Shown: in pieces, positions 36,165 to 45,048 of the stretch
How the letters are laid out: each line of letters begins with the position of its first letter
Numbering within the stretch: position 1 is the first letter of the stretch
Assembly (NCBI GenBank): GCA_030683815.1
Contig: JAUXPJ010000019.1
Span: forward strand, 114,787-178,786
DNA length: 64,000 nucleotides
Source of the DNA: Flavobacteriaceae bacterium
Lineage (GTDB): Bacteria > Bacteroidota > Bacteroidia > Flavobacteriales > Flavobacteriaceae
Reading direction: 5' to 3'
Program-made: the position numbers and the translations under genes
The notes under the pieces: model-generated
What the model was told of the DNA's origin: nothing
What the model saw: only the letters and a program-made list of their open reading frames with translations
Database searches by the model: none

Positions 36165-36700
36165 ATGAACGAATGCGTTGCTCTTGCATGCGTTTGCAGT
36201 ATGGGATAAGGGGTTTATTAATGCTAGATGTAAAGTTGTTGGATGAGATTGCTTCACTGCGTTCGCAATGACGGTTGGTACTTGAAGCACTTATTGCATA
36301 CGCAAAGAGGGGACTCAAAAACTGTGACACCCTGAACAGCCCGAAATGACCCGCAGGCGAGCCAAATTCGATTAACAGTGGTTTTGCCCCTAATGAAAAA
36401 CCACAACTACCTTATTGGGATTTAGGGGCAAAAGAAAACTGTGCGTGAGGTATGCCCAGAATGTGTGAAGTGCCACTAAATGGAATTGGTGACTTGAGCA
36501 CCTACTGGAGCGCAAAGGAACCCAAATGAAATGGCAAGTACAAGGGGGTTGTTGGTTGTAGAATTAATAATGAGATTGCTGCACTTTGTTCGCAATGACG
36601 GATTTGTATTTACCACCCTTGTAATTGTAGTGGACGGAACAAAATGGCGGGCATACCGAACACCTTATAACCTGCGTAACGTGGTAGTTTTGTTAGGATT
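36165..36700 (+). repeat. Long dispersed non-coding repeat, copy B
   Basis: This is the partner of copy A at 25535-26090, in the same orientation and sharing the same ordered blocks with scattered differences. The GAGATTGC...CGCAATGACGG unit occurs twice within it. Its last block, ACAAAATGGCGGGCATACCG...ACCTTATAACCTGCG, recurs at 38915-38955. The rest of 35778-36850 includes a GC-rich stretch (35820-35960) with no believable gene. Confidence 0.75.
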
Positions 36701-36850
36701 TATAATTAAAAGCAATAATCTGGGGCTTGGAGCAGAAGCATAAAAATAACATAAATTAAACCAAGTACAAATTGTTTTTTTTGGGGAATCCATTAGAATG
36801 CCGACAGAAGCTTAATATACTATTGCGCCAAACCGCGGTTATAAGTAGGC

Positions 36851-37933
36851 CTATTTTGGAAAGGCTTTATATTTTTCTGTTCGTGTCAATAAATAAATCC
36901 CTTCTGTTTCTTTTTTGACTATAAGTTTTTCCTTAGTAGGAATTAGAGATAAATGACTGTCGATAAATTCAAATTTTCTACCACAATGATAGAACTTGTC
37001 AGATAGAGACTTAGAAATGAAATCTAAAAATAGACTTTCTGTTTCATAATCAGAATTTGTCTCTTTACTTTTTAAGGATATTTGTATAGTAATTGCATCT
37101 AACCATTTAATATCAAATCTCCTAGCATTAAAAAAGTTGTGTCCAACAGTTATTTCCTCAATAAGATTTGGATTATATTTAACATAGCGATTTTCAGTCT
37201 TAACAAAATGGTCTTTTCTTGGCAGTAAACCAACTTTAGAATATGGAACTCCCATGTTTTGTTTACCTACTAAAAAACGCCATTCTTCTTCATATTTCCA
37301 TTTTTCAGTTTTCACATTTGTAACATAGTAAATAGGAATAAACATAGCCTGGTAATCACTAATATCAATAACTCTTAGATTTTTACAATAATTAATTGGA
37401 AAAAAACCGAGATAATCTTCTTCTAAAGTTAGATTTTGTTTAATACTTTCTTCTAATTTTTCAGAATTGAGTTTTATTTGAAATCCATTTTCTTGAGTGT
37501 AATGTGGCCACATTAATAAGTTATATTCTGATGAAGTTGTAGAAATTATTCCAAAAAGATTGGTTGCTACATCCCAAAGTTTATCTATATAATTACGTCC
37601 TTTGTGTTCATCACTTTCATTGTCTTTTTGATAAAAATCTTCTATTTGTTCTTTTGATAAAATGCCTTTTAATAGATTCTCATAGTATACATAATCTAAT
37701 TTTTTAGAAGTAGCCATCAAAAATTTCGTACTATCAAAAGTGTCATTTAGATCGAAAGGATGTGAAGCATAAAAATAACCTTTAAGAATAGAGTCAACGC
37801 TGTACTTTGAGAAAGAATAAAATTTAAAAATATTTTCTGGTCTTTTTAAAGAATGCTCTATTGTTGTACCTTTCAATTCCTCGAAATTTTGAATATAGGA
37901 AAAACCATTTAAAACGTGCTTTTCAATTTTCAT
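36851..37933 (-). CDS. DUF2971-like protein, longer variant
   Basis: The 360-residue protein shares the DUF2971 landmarks in order: FKFYSFSKYSVDSILKGYFYASHPFDLNDTFD, LLMWPHYTQENGFQIKL and EKWKYEEEWRFLVGKQ. It has a C-terminal extension of about 90 residues. The function is unknown. It is bounded upstream by an attC-like element (37967-38101), and seven bases after its stop comes TTATAACCGCGG on the minus strand, like the start of another element. Confidence 0.72.
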   Translation of the reverse strand: MKIEKHVLNGFSYIQNFEELKGTTIEHSLKRPENIFKFYSFSKYSVDSILKGYFYASHPFDLNDTFDSTKFLMATSKKLDYVYYENLLKGILSKEQIEDFYQKDNESDEHKGRNYIDKLWDVATNLFGIISTTSSEYNLLMWPHYTQENGFQIKLNSEKLEESIKQNLTLEEDYLGFFPINYCKNLRVIDISDYQAMFIPIYYVTNVKTEKWKYEEEWRFLVGKQNMGVPYSKVGLLPRKDHFVKTENRYVKYNPNLIEEITVGHNFFNARRFDIKWLDAITIQISLKSKETNSDYETESLFLDFISKSLSDKFYHCGRKFEFIDSHLSLIPTKEKLIVKKETEGIYLLTRTEKYKAFPK

Positions 37934-37966
37934 TTTATGTGAGTTTTGTATTCATAAAAGGCTTGC

Positions 37967-38101
37967 TTATAACATTCGGCGGCTACAACAGCTGCGATGA
38001 TTTATTACTAATGATACCAAGTACAAAACTTGGTTTTGAATTTTTGTAGAAAATTCGGATAATAACCCAAACACCACAGTTGTTACAAACCGCTGTTATG
38101 A
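37967..38101. repeat. attC-like imperfect inverted repeat (135 bp)
   Basis: The left end reads TTATAACATTCGGCGGCTAC and the right end TTGTTACAAACCGCTGTTATG. TAACA pairs with TGTTA and GGCGG with CCGC, and an inner CAACAGCTG block is complementary to CAGTTGTTA. The right end overlaps the stop codon of the gene at 38096. The left end is 34 bases from the start of the next gene. Confidence 0.55.
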
Positions 38102-38572
38102 AACGTTGTTTTCAAGCGGTTTGCTCATTCTCTCTAATACTATGAAAACATAATATTTTAAAAAGTTACAATCTTTTACAAATTGTTCTGATTCCTCAAT
38201 TGAAAAAGAAAAATCCTCTTTTCCATATTTTAAAAATCTAACAGTATTAGGTTTGTCATGCTCTTCAAAAATAGGAAAATTAGATGTAGTACGATGTGCC
38301 ATTTGATTTCTAACATTTCGTATGTGGTTCAACTCCTTGATTAATTTTGGATAATCCTCAATTGTTTCTGGCATCATTTTCACAAACTTTTCAAACAAAC
38401 GAATTTTTTTATCAAAGGTTAATTCTGCTAAAATATCTTTAAGAATTTGATACCTGTATAATTCATCAGATGAATATAAATAACTTAAAATTTCAGTTAA
38501 ATTGTCTTCAACGTTAATTGCGCCACCAATTATTTCGGCACGAATTTTATTTTCAGATAATTTCTTATCCAT
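38096..38572 (-). CDS. HEPN-like helical protein
   Basis: The 158-residue all-helical protein has the segment ELNHIRNVRNQMAHRTT. This matches the R-N-x-x-x-H arrangement of HEPN-type domains, found in RNases of toxin-antitoxin and defence systems and in MltR-like proteins. Upstream helices (EIIGGAINVEDNLTEILSYLY) fit the bundle. There is no obvious MNT/antitoxin partner next to it. The TAA stop lies inside the attC-like element. Confidence 0.6.
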   Translation of the reverse strand: MDKKLSENKIRAEIIGGAINVEDNLTEILSYLYSSDELYRYQILKDILAELTFDKKIRLFEKFVKMMPETIEDYPKLIKELNHIRNVRNQMAHRTTSNFPIFEEHDKPNTVRFLKYGKEDFSFSIEESEQFVKDCNFLKYYVFIVLERMSKPLENNVS

Positions 38573-39012
38573 TTATGCGGTGGTTTTACAATGGCTCATA
38601 ACTTTAATAGTGTTTTATTCGCTGTTTTACCTCAAAAATAATGAAAAAGAACTACAAAAAGAAGTTCTGCTAAAATTCAATTTAAGTAATGAGAAAATAG
38701 CGAATAATTGGTTATATATTTAATATATCTACTTTTACACCACACATTATGGCGTATAAAAGAATGTTCTATTCTTTTTATTTTTGCTTAGTTCATGGAT
38801 TCTTTAGCAATTTTCTTTAGTAAGCGTTACGAATATAGGGAAATAATTTGATTACAGAAGACCTTGAAATAAGATCTGGTTGAAAATTATTAACACCTTT
38901 GTAATGTAATGGGGGAAACAAAATGGCGGGTATGCCGAACACCTTATAACCTGCGATAGCGGTGTAGGTTAGTGCTAATGTATTTGCTTTGATATTAACC
39001 TTTTTAGGTTTG
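38573..39012. other. Gap with repeat fragment, no gene
   Basis: About 440 bases. ATGCGGTGGTTTTACAA (38575-38591) and a facing GTGTGGTGTAAAA on the other strand (about 38733-38745) could be ends of another inverted element. At 38915-38955 lies a copy of the ACAAAATGGCGGG...ACCTTATAACCTGCG end of the long dispersed repeat. No believable coding frame. Confidence 0.45.
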
Positions 39013-42000
39013 TTAAAATATTTTATATTTAATTAAAAGGGGTATCAGCGTATTAAATAAATCCTTAGCAGCAAGTAATTCTTTGTTTTGTGGAATTGTC
39101 CCATTTAGCATTATGCCAATTGTATAATTTTCATTTGCAATAATAAATGAGCTTGAAGAGTTACCTGATTTGTTCGCTTTTTCAGATGTGCCAGTTTTAG
39201 CAATAAACTGACTTGTTTCAATGTTATATTTTTTTAGTGAGTTTCCTACATTAGAAGCTGTCCCAGCCAATACATTATTTAGTGCATTTTTAAGAAAAGT
39301 GTATTCTGACAAGCCAATGTTCATACTATTATACCTTTTATGTTCTCCAAAATAATTCAAGTTGATTCTATTCATACTCGCTATTCTGGCATACCATTGA
39401 ATTGCGTTTATAAATTGATAAGGACGCTGTTGACCAATAGCTTGACGATAAATGTTATTGTTTCTATCTAAGGGCTTAATATAATCTTGTGTTGATGGCA
39501 TAACATCTAAAAAAGCATCATCAGTTGTTGAGAATAAGGACATATCAAAATCTTGTTTTAAAACTTTGTCAAATTGCACTTGATGAGAAATTAAAAGCAC
39601 TTTTAAAAGGTTTGCTGCATAAAAGTCATCTGAATTTTTTATAAAGTTTTCAAATGTCACATCACCGAATTTTATATGCATAAAATTTGGATCAATTGTC
39701 AGAGCACAGTATGCGAGCAATGTTTTCTTCAGCGAGCCAACAAAATAATATATATCATTGCTGTTAATTTCTGAATTAAAAGGATATGAACTGTTTGTAA
39801 CTATACCACCACTTTTGTTTTGTATTATCATAATTGAACCAATATTGCTTTTTATTCCAATTTTGGCTAAATGTTTTTCAAGTACCTCATTGACTTCAGC
39901 TGTTAAATCAGTATTTATGGTCGTAGCATCAATTGGAAAAGTGCTATAATATTTATTACTCACATTGGTAAAGGTGCGATTGTTTATAAGCTGTTTATAT
40001 CCATAAACATTACCAAAAGGATTGGTAAAACCACTTATAAGACTTTTTCTCATCGAAAAAATTGAATCGATAGACATTTGTGTTTTCATTCGCTTAGAAG
40101 AATTTGAAAATGTTTTCGATTCATAAATAGTCTCCGAATAAGGTTTATTTGAGAAGTAAAGTGATGCTAGATTTTTTAGAATTGGTTTTTTCCTTCTATC
40201 AACCATTGTTAAGGCATCATTTCCAATTAAGGTCTTTCCAAAGTGAACCAAAGCATCTTTATCACTTTTGTCAGGTATTTGACGCTCAAGTTTTAAATTA
40301 TCATTTGAAAAGTGCTTTTTCCAATTATATAATTCGGGAGAAAAGAAAGTAATAGAATATCGAACGATGGACGCTACAATGAATACTGAGGAGATCAGGA
40401 AAATACCATATTGAATACTTTTTTTCATATCTGTATAAGTATAATCTGTATTGATATTGGTATAATGATGAGGATTATTAAAAATACTTTCTAAGGAAAC
40501 TACTAAGAAAATTAAAAATAATAACTCCACATTTGAGATACTTAACATAGGTATTGATTGGCCTGTCAAAGGAATTAATAGCAAATTACTTGCAACCGGA
40601 TATAAGAAACCAATTATTGTAAATGCGGTTAAGAACCTAATTAGTTCAGCTTCCCTATTTTTAGGAAATGTGAAACTTAAATTGTGCTGCACCCTGCACA
40701 CTCTAACAGAGCAATACAAAAGAAAAAGAATCTTAGATACTATTAAGTAAGTAATAAAAAGGTAAAGGATTAAGAACAAATAACCTCCAAATGTGAATGA
40801 CCAATAAAAGGCAAAATCAGAGTGGCTGGTAGATCTCATACTCCCTGGAATAATTAAATCATTCGCACGGGGTGCCTCGGAATTTTGTATATTTTTTAAA
40901 TTCAGCATGAGATTAGAATAACTTTCACGGTCTGCTTGGTTAGCAGTTAATAGAGATTTTGAATCTGGATTTACATAAGGCGCTACAATTCTATAACCTT
41001 TTCTGTCTTTAGATAACCATTCAGGTGCCAACTGAAAAGACATAAATACAACAGCAATTATACCTATACTAACCACAATAATCTGATTTGGTTTTAGAGA
41101 TTTCCTGACCAGTTCTACAATCACAATAGATAAACCTGCATAAATAAATGAACCTAGATCAGATGTAATAAATGATATTAAGAGCGTAAACAATAAAATG
41201 AAAGCAACACGAATTTGGTATTTAATATTCCATTTATGATGAGAAGAACGTTGAGTTACGAAGAATAAAAGTAGAATGATTACTTTTTGATAATGTAAGA
41301 CAGGAACACCAAATAATTTTTCATTTACAGAAAACGCTATAAACACAATAGGACAACTTATTATCACTACCCAAATAATATACGTTATATACTTAGAGGA
41401 GAGGTTAATTTTTAAATTTGAAAAAGCATCTTTTCTTATAAAAAAAGTAAAATTTAATAACAGCAATAGTGGCAGATACCAAATACGATTTGGAGCTAAA
41501 TAATAAGCCGATAGAAAGAGTGGAATTGCCATGAATGCTATGCTATTAAGTAGGATTCGAAAACTAAGGAGTGATTGCAGTACAGGAGAAGCTGTTCTAT
41601 TCAATTGAGAAACGAAGAAACTCTGAAAAAACCCGATTAATATAAAGGTGATGATAAAAAATACTGCAAATGATACACTATATTTTTGTTTAATTGTAAA
41701 TAAAAATTCATTTATATAAAAAGTTGGGTTTCTACCCTCATCAGATGAAATAATATGTCCACTAGCATTTGTTACATTATATTTTGCAAAAAATAACTTA
41801 GGAGTAACATTAATCGTGTATTTACCTGTGTTGTTGGTTGTATTTTCAAATGAAAAAATAGTTGGACATATAGAGTTTTGGATTGGATGATTCAAATAAA
41901 CATCAAGAAAGTTCTCACTATTTCGCTTCAAAAGGTATTTTGTTTTAATACCATCATCTTTTGCTGCCAATACCAAGCCCTCTTTAGTTTCAATTAACTC

Positions 42001-42474
42001 AATACTAATGCGGTTTTCTCGGGTGCCCACAGCGTTATTGTACTTTATACCCCTTTTGGTTAAAATATTTTGAGGTATAACTACGCCACCATTAAAGTAA
42101 ATGCCTTCTTGTAAGAAACTGTCATTTAACGTTCTACAAAAAGGTAGAAAATAATTTTCAGGCACACTTTTTATTGGGTTAAATACACTAGCATGGTTAA
42201 CCAATACAAATTCATTCTTTGCCTTATCGAAAAATAAATATCCCAATGTAGAGGGCATAATAACTTTAGATTGTTCATAATGAATAAAAATAGTGTCGGT
42301 AGAATATTTATAATAATTGCTTATAGCATATACTTTTGAACTGTCAAGTAAGATACCCTCACATGAAATTGTATAAGGAGTTTTGTTTTCAAATAGCAAG
42401 TTTACGGAGCTATATATACCGTAGCTAACACTGCCAATTACAGCTATCAATATTAGATAAATCTCCTTTTTCAT
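39013..42474 (-). CDS. SEDS (FtsW/RodA-like) glycosyltransferase fused to a class B PBP-like transpeptidase
   Basis: This 1153-residue membrane protein has an N-terminal helix, then about 230 extracytoplasmic residues. A multi-helix SEDS-like block follows (about 260-690), including SDLGSFIYAGLSIVIVELV (cf. PDLGT of RodA), TSHSDFAFYWSFTFGGYLF (cf. TDFIF with the catalytic Asp) and IPLTGQSIPMLS (cf. LPLTGVxLPFLS). The C-terminal domain has PBP landmarks in order: SLKK at 914-917 (SxxK), SDD at 948-950 in the SxN place, AIGQQ (cf. IGQG) and KTGTS at 1093-1097. It would polymerise and cross-link glycan from one chain. It is last in a four-gene operon. Confidence 0.75.
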   Translation of the reverse strand: MKKEIYLILIAVIGSVSYGIYSSVNLLFENKTPYTISCEGILLDSSKVYAISNYYKYSTDTIFIHYEQSKVIMPSTLGYLFFDKAKNEFVLVNHASVFNPIKSVPENYFLPFCRTLNDSFLQEGIYFNGGVVIPQNILTKRGIKYNNAVGTRENRISIELIETKEGLVLAAKDDGIKTKYLLKRNSENFLDVYLNHPIQNSICPTIFSFENTTNNTGKYTINVTPKLFFAKYNVTNASGHIISSDEGRNPTFYINEFLFTIKQKYSVSFAVFFIITFILIGFFQSFFVSQLNRTASPVLQSLLSFRILLNSIAFMAIPLFLSAYYLAPNRIWYLPLLLLLNFTFFIRKDAFSNLKINLSSKYITYIIWVVIISCPIVFIAFSVNEKLFGVPVLHYQKVIILLLFFVTQRSSHHKWNIKYQIRVAFILLFTLLISFITSDLGSFIYAGLSIVIVELVRKSLKPNQIIVVSIGIIAVVFMSFQLAPEWLSKDRKGYRIVAPYVNPDSKSLLTANQADRESYSNLMLNLKNIQNSEAPRANDLIIPGSMRSTSHSDFAFYWSFTFGGYLFLILYLFITYLIVSKILFLLYCSVRVCRVQHNLSFTFPKNREAELIRFLTAFTIIGFLYPVASNLLLIPLTGQSIPMLSISNVELLFLIFLVVSLESIFNNPHHYTNINTDYTYTDMKKSIQYGIFLISSVFIVASIVRYSITFFSPELYNWKKHFSNDNLKLERQIPDKSDKDALVHFGKTLIGNDALTMVDRRKKPILKNLASLYFSNKPYSETIYESKTFSNSSKRMKTQMSIDSIFSMRKSLISGFTNPFGNVYGYKQLINNRTFTNVSNKYYSTFPIDATTINTDLTAEVNEVLEKHLAKIGIKSNIGSIMIIQNKSGGIVTNSSYPFNSEINSNDIYYFVGSLKKTLLAYCALTIDPNFMHIKFGDVTFENFIKNSDDFYAANLLKVLLISHQVQFDKVLKQDFDMSLFSTTDDAFLDVMPSTQDYIKPLDRNNNIYRQAIGQQRPYQFINAIQWYARIASMNRINLNYFGEHKRYNSMNIGLSEYTFLKNALNNVLAGTASNVGNSLKKYNIETSQFIAKTGTSEKANKSGNSSSSFIIANENYTIGIMLNGTIPQNKELLAAKDLFNTLIPLLIKYKIF

Positions 42475-42689
42475 TACTTTTCGTTTAAGTCAGGCAAATT
42501 GTTTTTTAACATTTGCAGTTCTGCATCAATTTGCTTTATCCTATCTGCCAAAAAGCTGTTGTTTACAAAAATCTCACTGGTAAAACCAGTCGAATTCTTT
42601 TCATCCCAATTTTTGTCAACTTCAGGATTGAAAGGTGCCCGAGCAAACATACCCGAAAACATGTTTAAAAAATCTGTAAAGTATTTCAT
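42474..42689 (-). CDS. Small hypothetical protein (71 aa)
   Basis: A 71-residue acidic protein, MKYFTDFLNMFSGMFARAPF..., ends in a short coiled-coil helix (DRIKQIDAELQMLKNNL). No membrane segment or known domain. It shares one base with the start of the SEDS-PBP gene and lies ten bases after the DUF4407-transglutaminase gene. It is likely a small partner of that membrane complex. Confidence 0.6.
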   Translation of the reverse strand: MKYFTDFLNMFSGMFARAPFNPEVDKNWDEKNSTGFTSEIFVNNSFLADRIKQIDAELQMLKNNLPDLNEK

Positions 42690-42699
42690 AACATTAAAT

Positions 42700-44232
42700 T
42701 TATTGATTCCAATTTTTATATGAATTTATTAATTCAACTTCTGTTAATAATGTGAATTCAGTATGTTTTATGTCAAAATTTTTATAAGCTAAGTCGATTA
42801 GCTGAATTTCACTATTTGATTTGATTGATAAACAGGCATGTGACACTTCCTTCCCAATATAATCCTTTGTTACCTTAACAAAATTACAGTCAATACCGGC
42901 ACTTCTGTAAAATGCCATCAGCAAAACACTTAACTCACCACAAACACCCAGCTTATTATTGTAAGTTTCTGCTGCTGTGCGATAAAATTCTCTAGAATGG
43001 CTATCGTCGTATTTGATATTATTGAGGATCCAACTAAAAAGATTTTTTGGTAGACTTTCCTTATCAGATTTTTTTCTTATTTTATTAACTATTGCCAACA
43101 TTGGATTCGTCATTTTAAATAGATCGTCTGATTTCGAAGTTTCATTATTTTTAATTTCAAAAGCTGGATTAAAATCTATTTCTTTTATGACCTGGGTTGA
43201 ATTTTCATAACCCTTTGATGCTAAAATTTTTAGCATCGATTTTAATTGATATTCTTTCAAAATTGTGGCCTGAATGTTACGCAACTGTAAATCAAAAAAC
43301 TTATTCTTAACATCCAATTCTTCAGAAAACTGCATCAGTTCTTCATTTTTTCTTTCTTTAAGAATTATATTGTCAATCAATGAAGCCGTAAATTCTTTTC
43401 TATTTTCATCATATCGTGCACGGCTTATATTATAATCGTCATTCTCGTTCATAGAAAATTTAAGCATAATTGACTGAAGCTCAATATAACCCAAGAAAAT
43501 AAAGGCGCACAAAGCAAGTATCAATACAAAATTGTTTGCTTTGAAAATGTCTGGCAGCATTTTTGCTTTGGCAAAAAAATCATTACTTTTTATTTGTACT
43601 AATGCTGCTCTATTATGTTGGTAAGAATTGAAATAACTTGTTTCCAAACTATCTAAATTTGACGTTTCTTTTTCTAAATTTTTGGTCGTAGTTTCACATA
43701 ACGAATGCCTAATACGGTATTTAGGACCAGGAAGGACATCCATGGCCTCTGGAATACAACTTTCCTGATGGTATTCTTCAATTTTAACTTTTTTTCCATT
43801 TAAGAGATCATAACGATTTTCTTTATTACTCAGATAAGTACTATCTAGTGTAGAAATCTTGTCAGCGTTTTGAAGCCCAATTGTGCTATTGATGGTGGCT
43901 TTGTTTAACAATATTAATAAAGCAGTTATGGTGATAAAGATGTTGGCAAATCCAACAGGTACCCTTACCCATTTAAAAAAAGAGCTTACATGACCACCAT
44001 TAATTAAAAAATAATCGAATGAAAAAACGGCTGTAGCCCACAACAAACCCACCACTATTGAAGCTAAAATATGAAGATCAAATTGTAAAGCAATATCAAC
44101 ACCACCAATGAAAGCAAAAAGTGTAGTTAACAAAATTGAAAATGATAAGTTTAGATACTTAGTTTTAGTGTCACTGTTACAATTTTGGATTATTTTGTAA
44201 TCCACACCGGCAAGTCTATAGAATGTTCTCAT
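42700..44232 (-). CDS. DUF4407 membrane protein with C-terminal transglutaminase-like domain
   Basis: The 510-residue protein begins with a DUF4407-like region: FYRLAGVDYKIIQNCNSDTKTKY, four membrane helices and FSFDYFLIN. A long extracytoplasmic loop with paired Cys and a cytoplasmic coiled coil (about 270-330) follow. The last 130 residues are a transglutaminase/papain-like core with Cys in NNKLGVCGELSVLLMAF, His in KEVSHACLSI and Asp in IQLIDLAYKNF, so the triad looks complete. It may process peptide or protein substrates next to the cell-wall synthase encoded downstream. Confidence 0.72.
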   Translation of the reverse strand: MRTFYRLAGVDYKIIQNCNSDTKTKYLNLSFSILLTTLFAFIGGVDIALQFDLHILASIVVGLLWATAVFSFDYFLINGGHVSSFFKWVRVPVGFANIFITITALLILLNKATINSTIGLQNADKISTLDSTYLSNKENRYDLLNGKKVKIEEYHQESCIPEAMDVLPGPKYRIRHSLCETTTKNLEKETSNLDSLETSYFNSYQHNRAALVQIKSNDFFAKAKMLPDIFKANNFVLILALCAFIFLGYIELQSIMLKFSMNENDDYNISRARYDENRKEFTASLIDNIILKERKNEELMQFSEELDVKNKFFDLQLRNIQATILKEYQLKSMLKILASKGYENSTQVIKEIDFNPAFEIKNNETSKSDDLFKMTNPMLAIVNKIRKKSDKESLPKNLFSWILNNIKYDDSHSREFYRTAAETYNNKLGVCGELSVLLMAFYRSAGIDCNFVKVTKDYIGKEVSHACLSIKSNSEIQLIDLAYKNFDIKHTEFTLLTEVELINSYKNWNQ

Positions 44233-44815
44233 GGTGATTATATTTTAGTTGTGATTTCTTATTGTATAAATCGAGGAGACGATCAATCTTTTTGGAAGAC
44301 AAAATTTTGTTATATTTTAAAAGATAATCGACAATTTTTTCTTTTGGTAACTTTTCATCATATAATAAATTTCTAAAATATTTGACAATTTTTTCGCGAT
44401 CGAGAATTGATAATTCATCCGCTATAGCTGTAATTTCGGATAATTTTGGAAATGCAAAATTTTGAAGCCAAGCGATAATCTTCGGCCGATACTTAAGTAA
44501 AATAAGATCATCCTTGTCTAAAAATTCACTTTCAGCTTCCGCTAAGCCTTCTGCTAACAAAAGATCAACTTCCTCTTGTTTAGTTAAATTCAGTAGTTCC
44601 GGAATACAAATTGTTAAATCGAATAGGTCTTTATTAATGTCAATAAACTTCAATACTTCCCATTGCTTGCTTTTGTTCAAAAGCTTTTTTGTTTTAACTG
44701 TTGAGATATTCGAATTTAAGAATAGCTGTTTTGCGAGGATTTCACAGGTCTTTTCATTCAGAGGAAAATTCTGTGGGAAGGTTAAACCGAATTTAGTGAT
44801 TTGCATTGGGTTCAT
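44216..44815 (-). CDS. Hypothetical helical protein (199 aa)
   Basis: The 199-residue protein has no recognised family. It is alpha-helical and charged, with segments such as TKQEEVDLLLAEGLAEAESEFLDKDDLILLKYRPKI and LPKEKIVDYLLKYNKILSSKKIDRLLDLY. The start is Met1 or Met4 (MNPMQITKF). Its end overlaps the DUF4407-transglutaminase gene by 17 bases, so it is the first gene of that operon and presumably a cytoplasmic partner or regulator. Confidence 0.6.
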   Translation of the reverse strand: MNPMQITKFGLTFPQNFPLNEKTCEILAKQLFLNSNISTVKTKKLLNKSKQWEVLKFIDINKDLFDLTICIPELLNLTKQEEVDLLLAEGLAEAESEFLDKDDLILLKYRPKIIAWLQNFAFPKLSEITAIADELSILDREKIVKYFRNLLYDEKLPKEKIVDYLLKYNKILSSKKIDRLLDLYNKKSQLKYNHHENIL

Positions 44816-44878
44816 AGCTATAATTTTTAATAGAAACTAATGCGTTTTGTAAATGGTATCCTAAAGTAGATACGGTCG

Positions 44879-45047
44879 TTATTTTATTATTATTGATTCT
44901 TGTTTTAATTTTTTTAACTGTTGCTTCATATTTCTCATTTTAACCAAGAGTATTGCTTCATTAAAAGCATCTTTAAGCAGATTAAAATCAACACTTAGAT
45001 TTTCACTAACAAACTGGACAAATTGTTTGGGAAGCCATAAGAAAATT
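44879..45047 (-). pseudogene. Truncated 3' end of an unknown gene
   Basis: A minus-strand frame without a start runs from just after the hydrolase stop at 45049 to a TAA at 44879. It encodes FLWLPKQFVQFVSENL, then LLKDAFNEAILLVKMRN and a Lys-rich coiled-coil end. The composition looks coding, but nothing upstream continues the frame. It is probably the remnant of a gene cut when two modules were joined. Confidence 0.4.
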
Positions 45048-45048
45048 C

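Noticed and set aside
36130..36330. A 66-codon minus-strand frame containing CERSEAIS
   Set aside because: This phrase is the well-known accidental translation of a dispersed GAGATTGCTTC...GCAATGACGG repeat. The frame lies wholly in non-coding repeat copy B.
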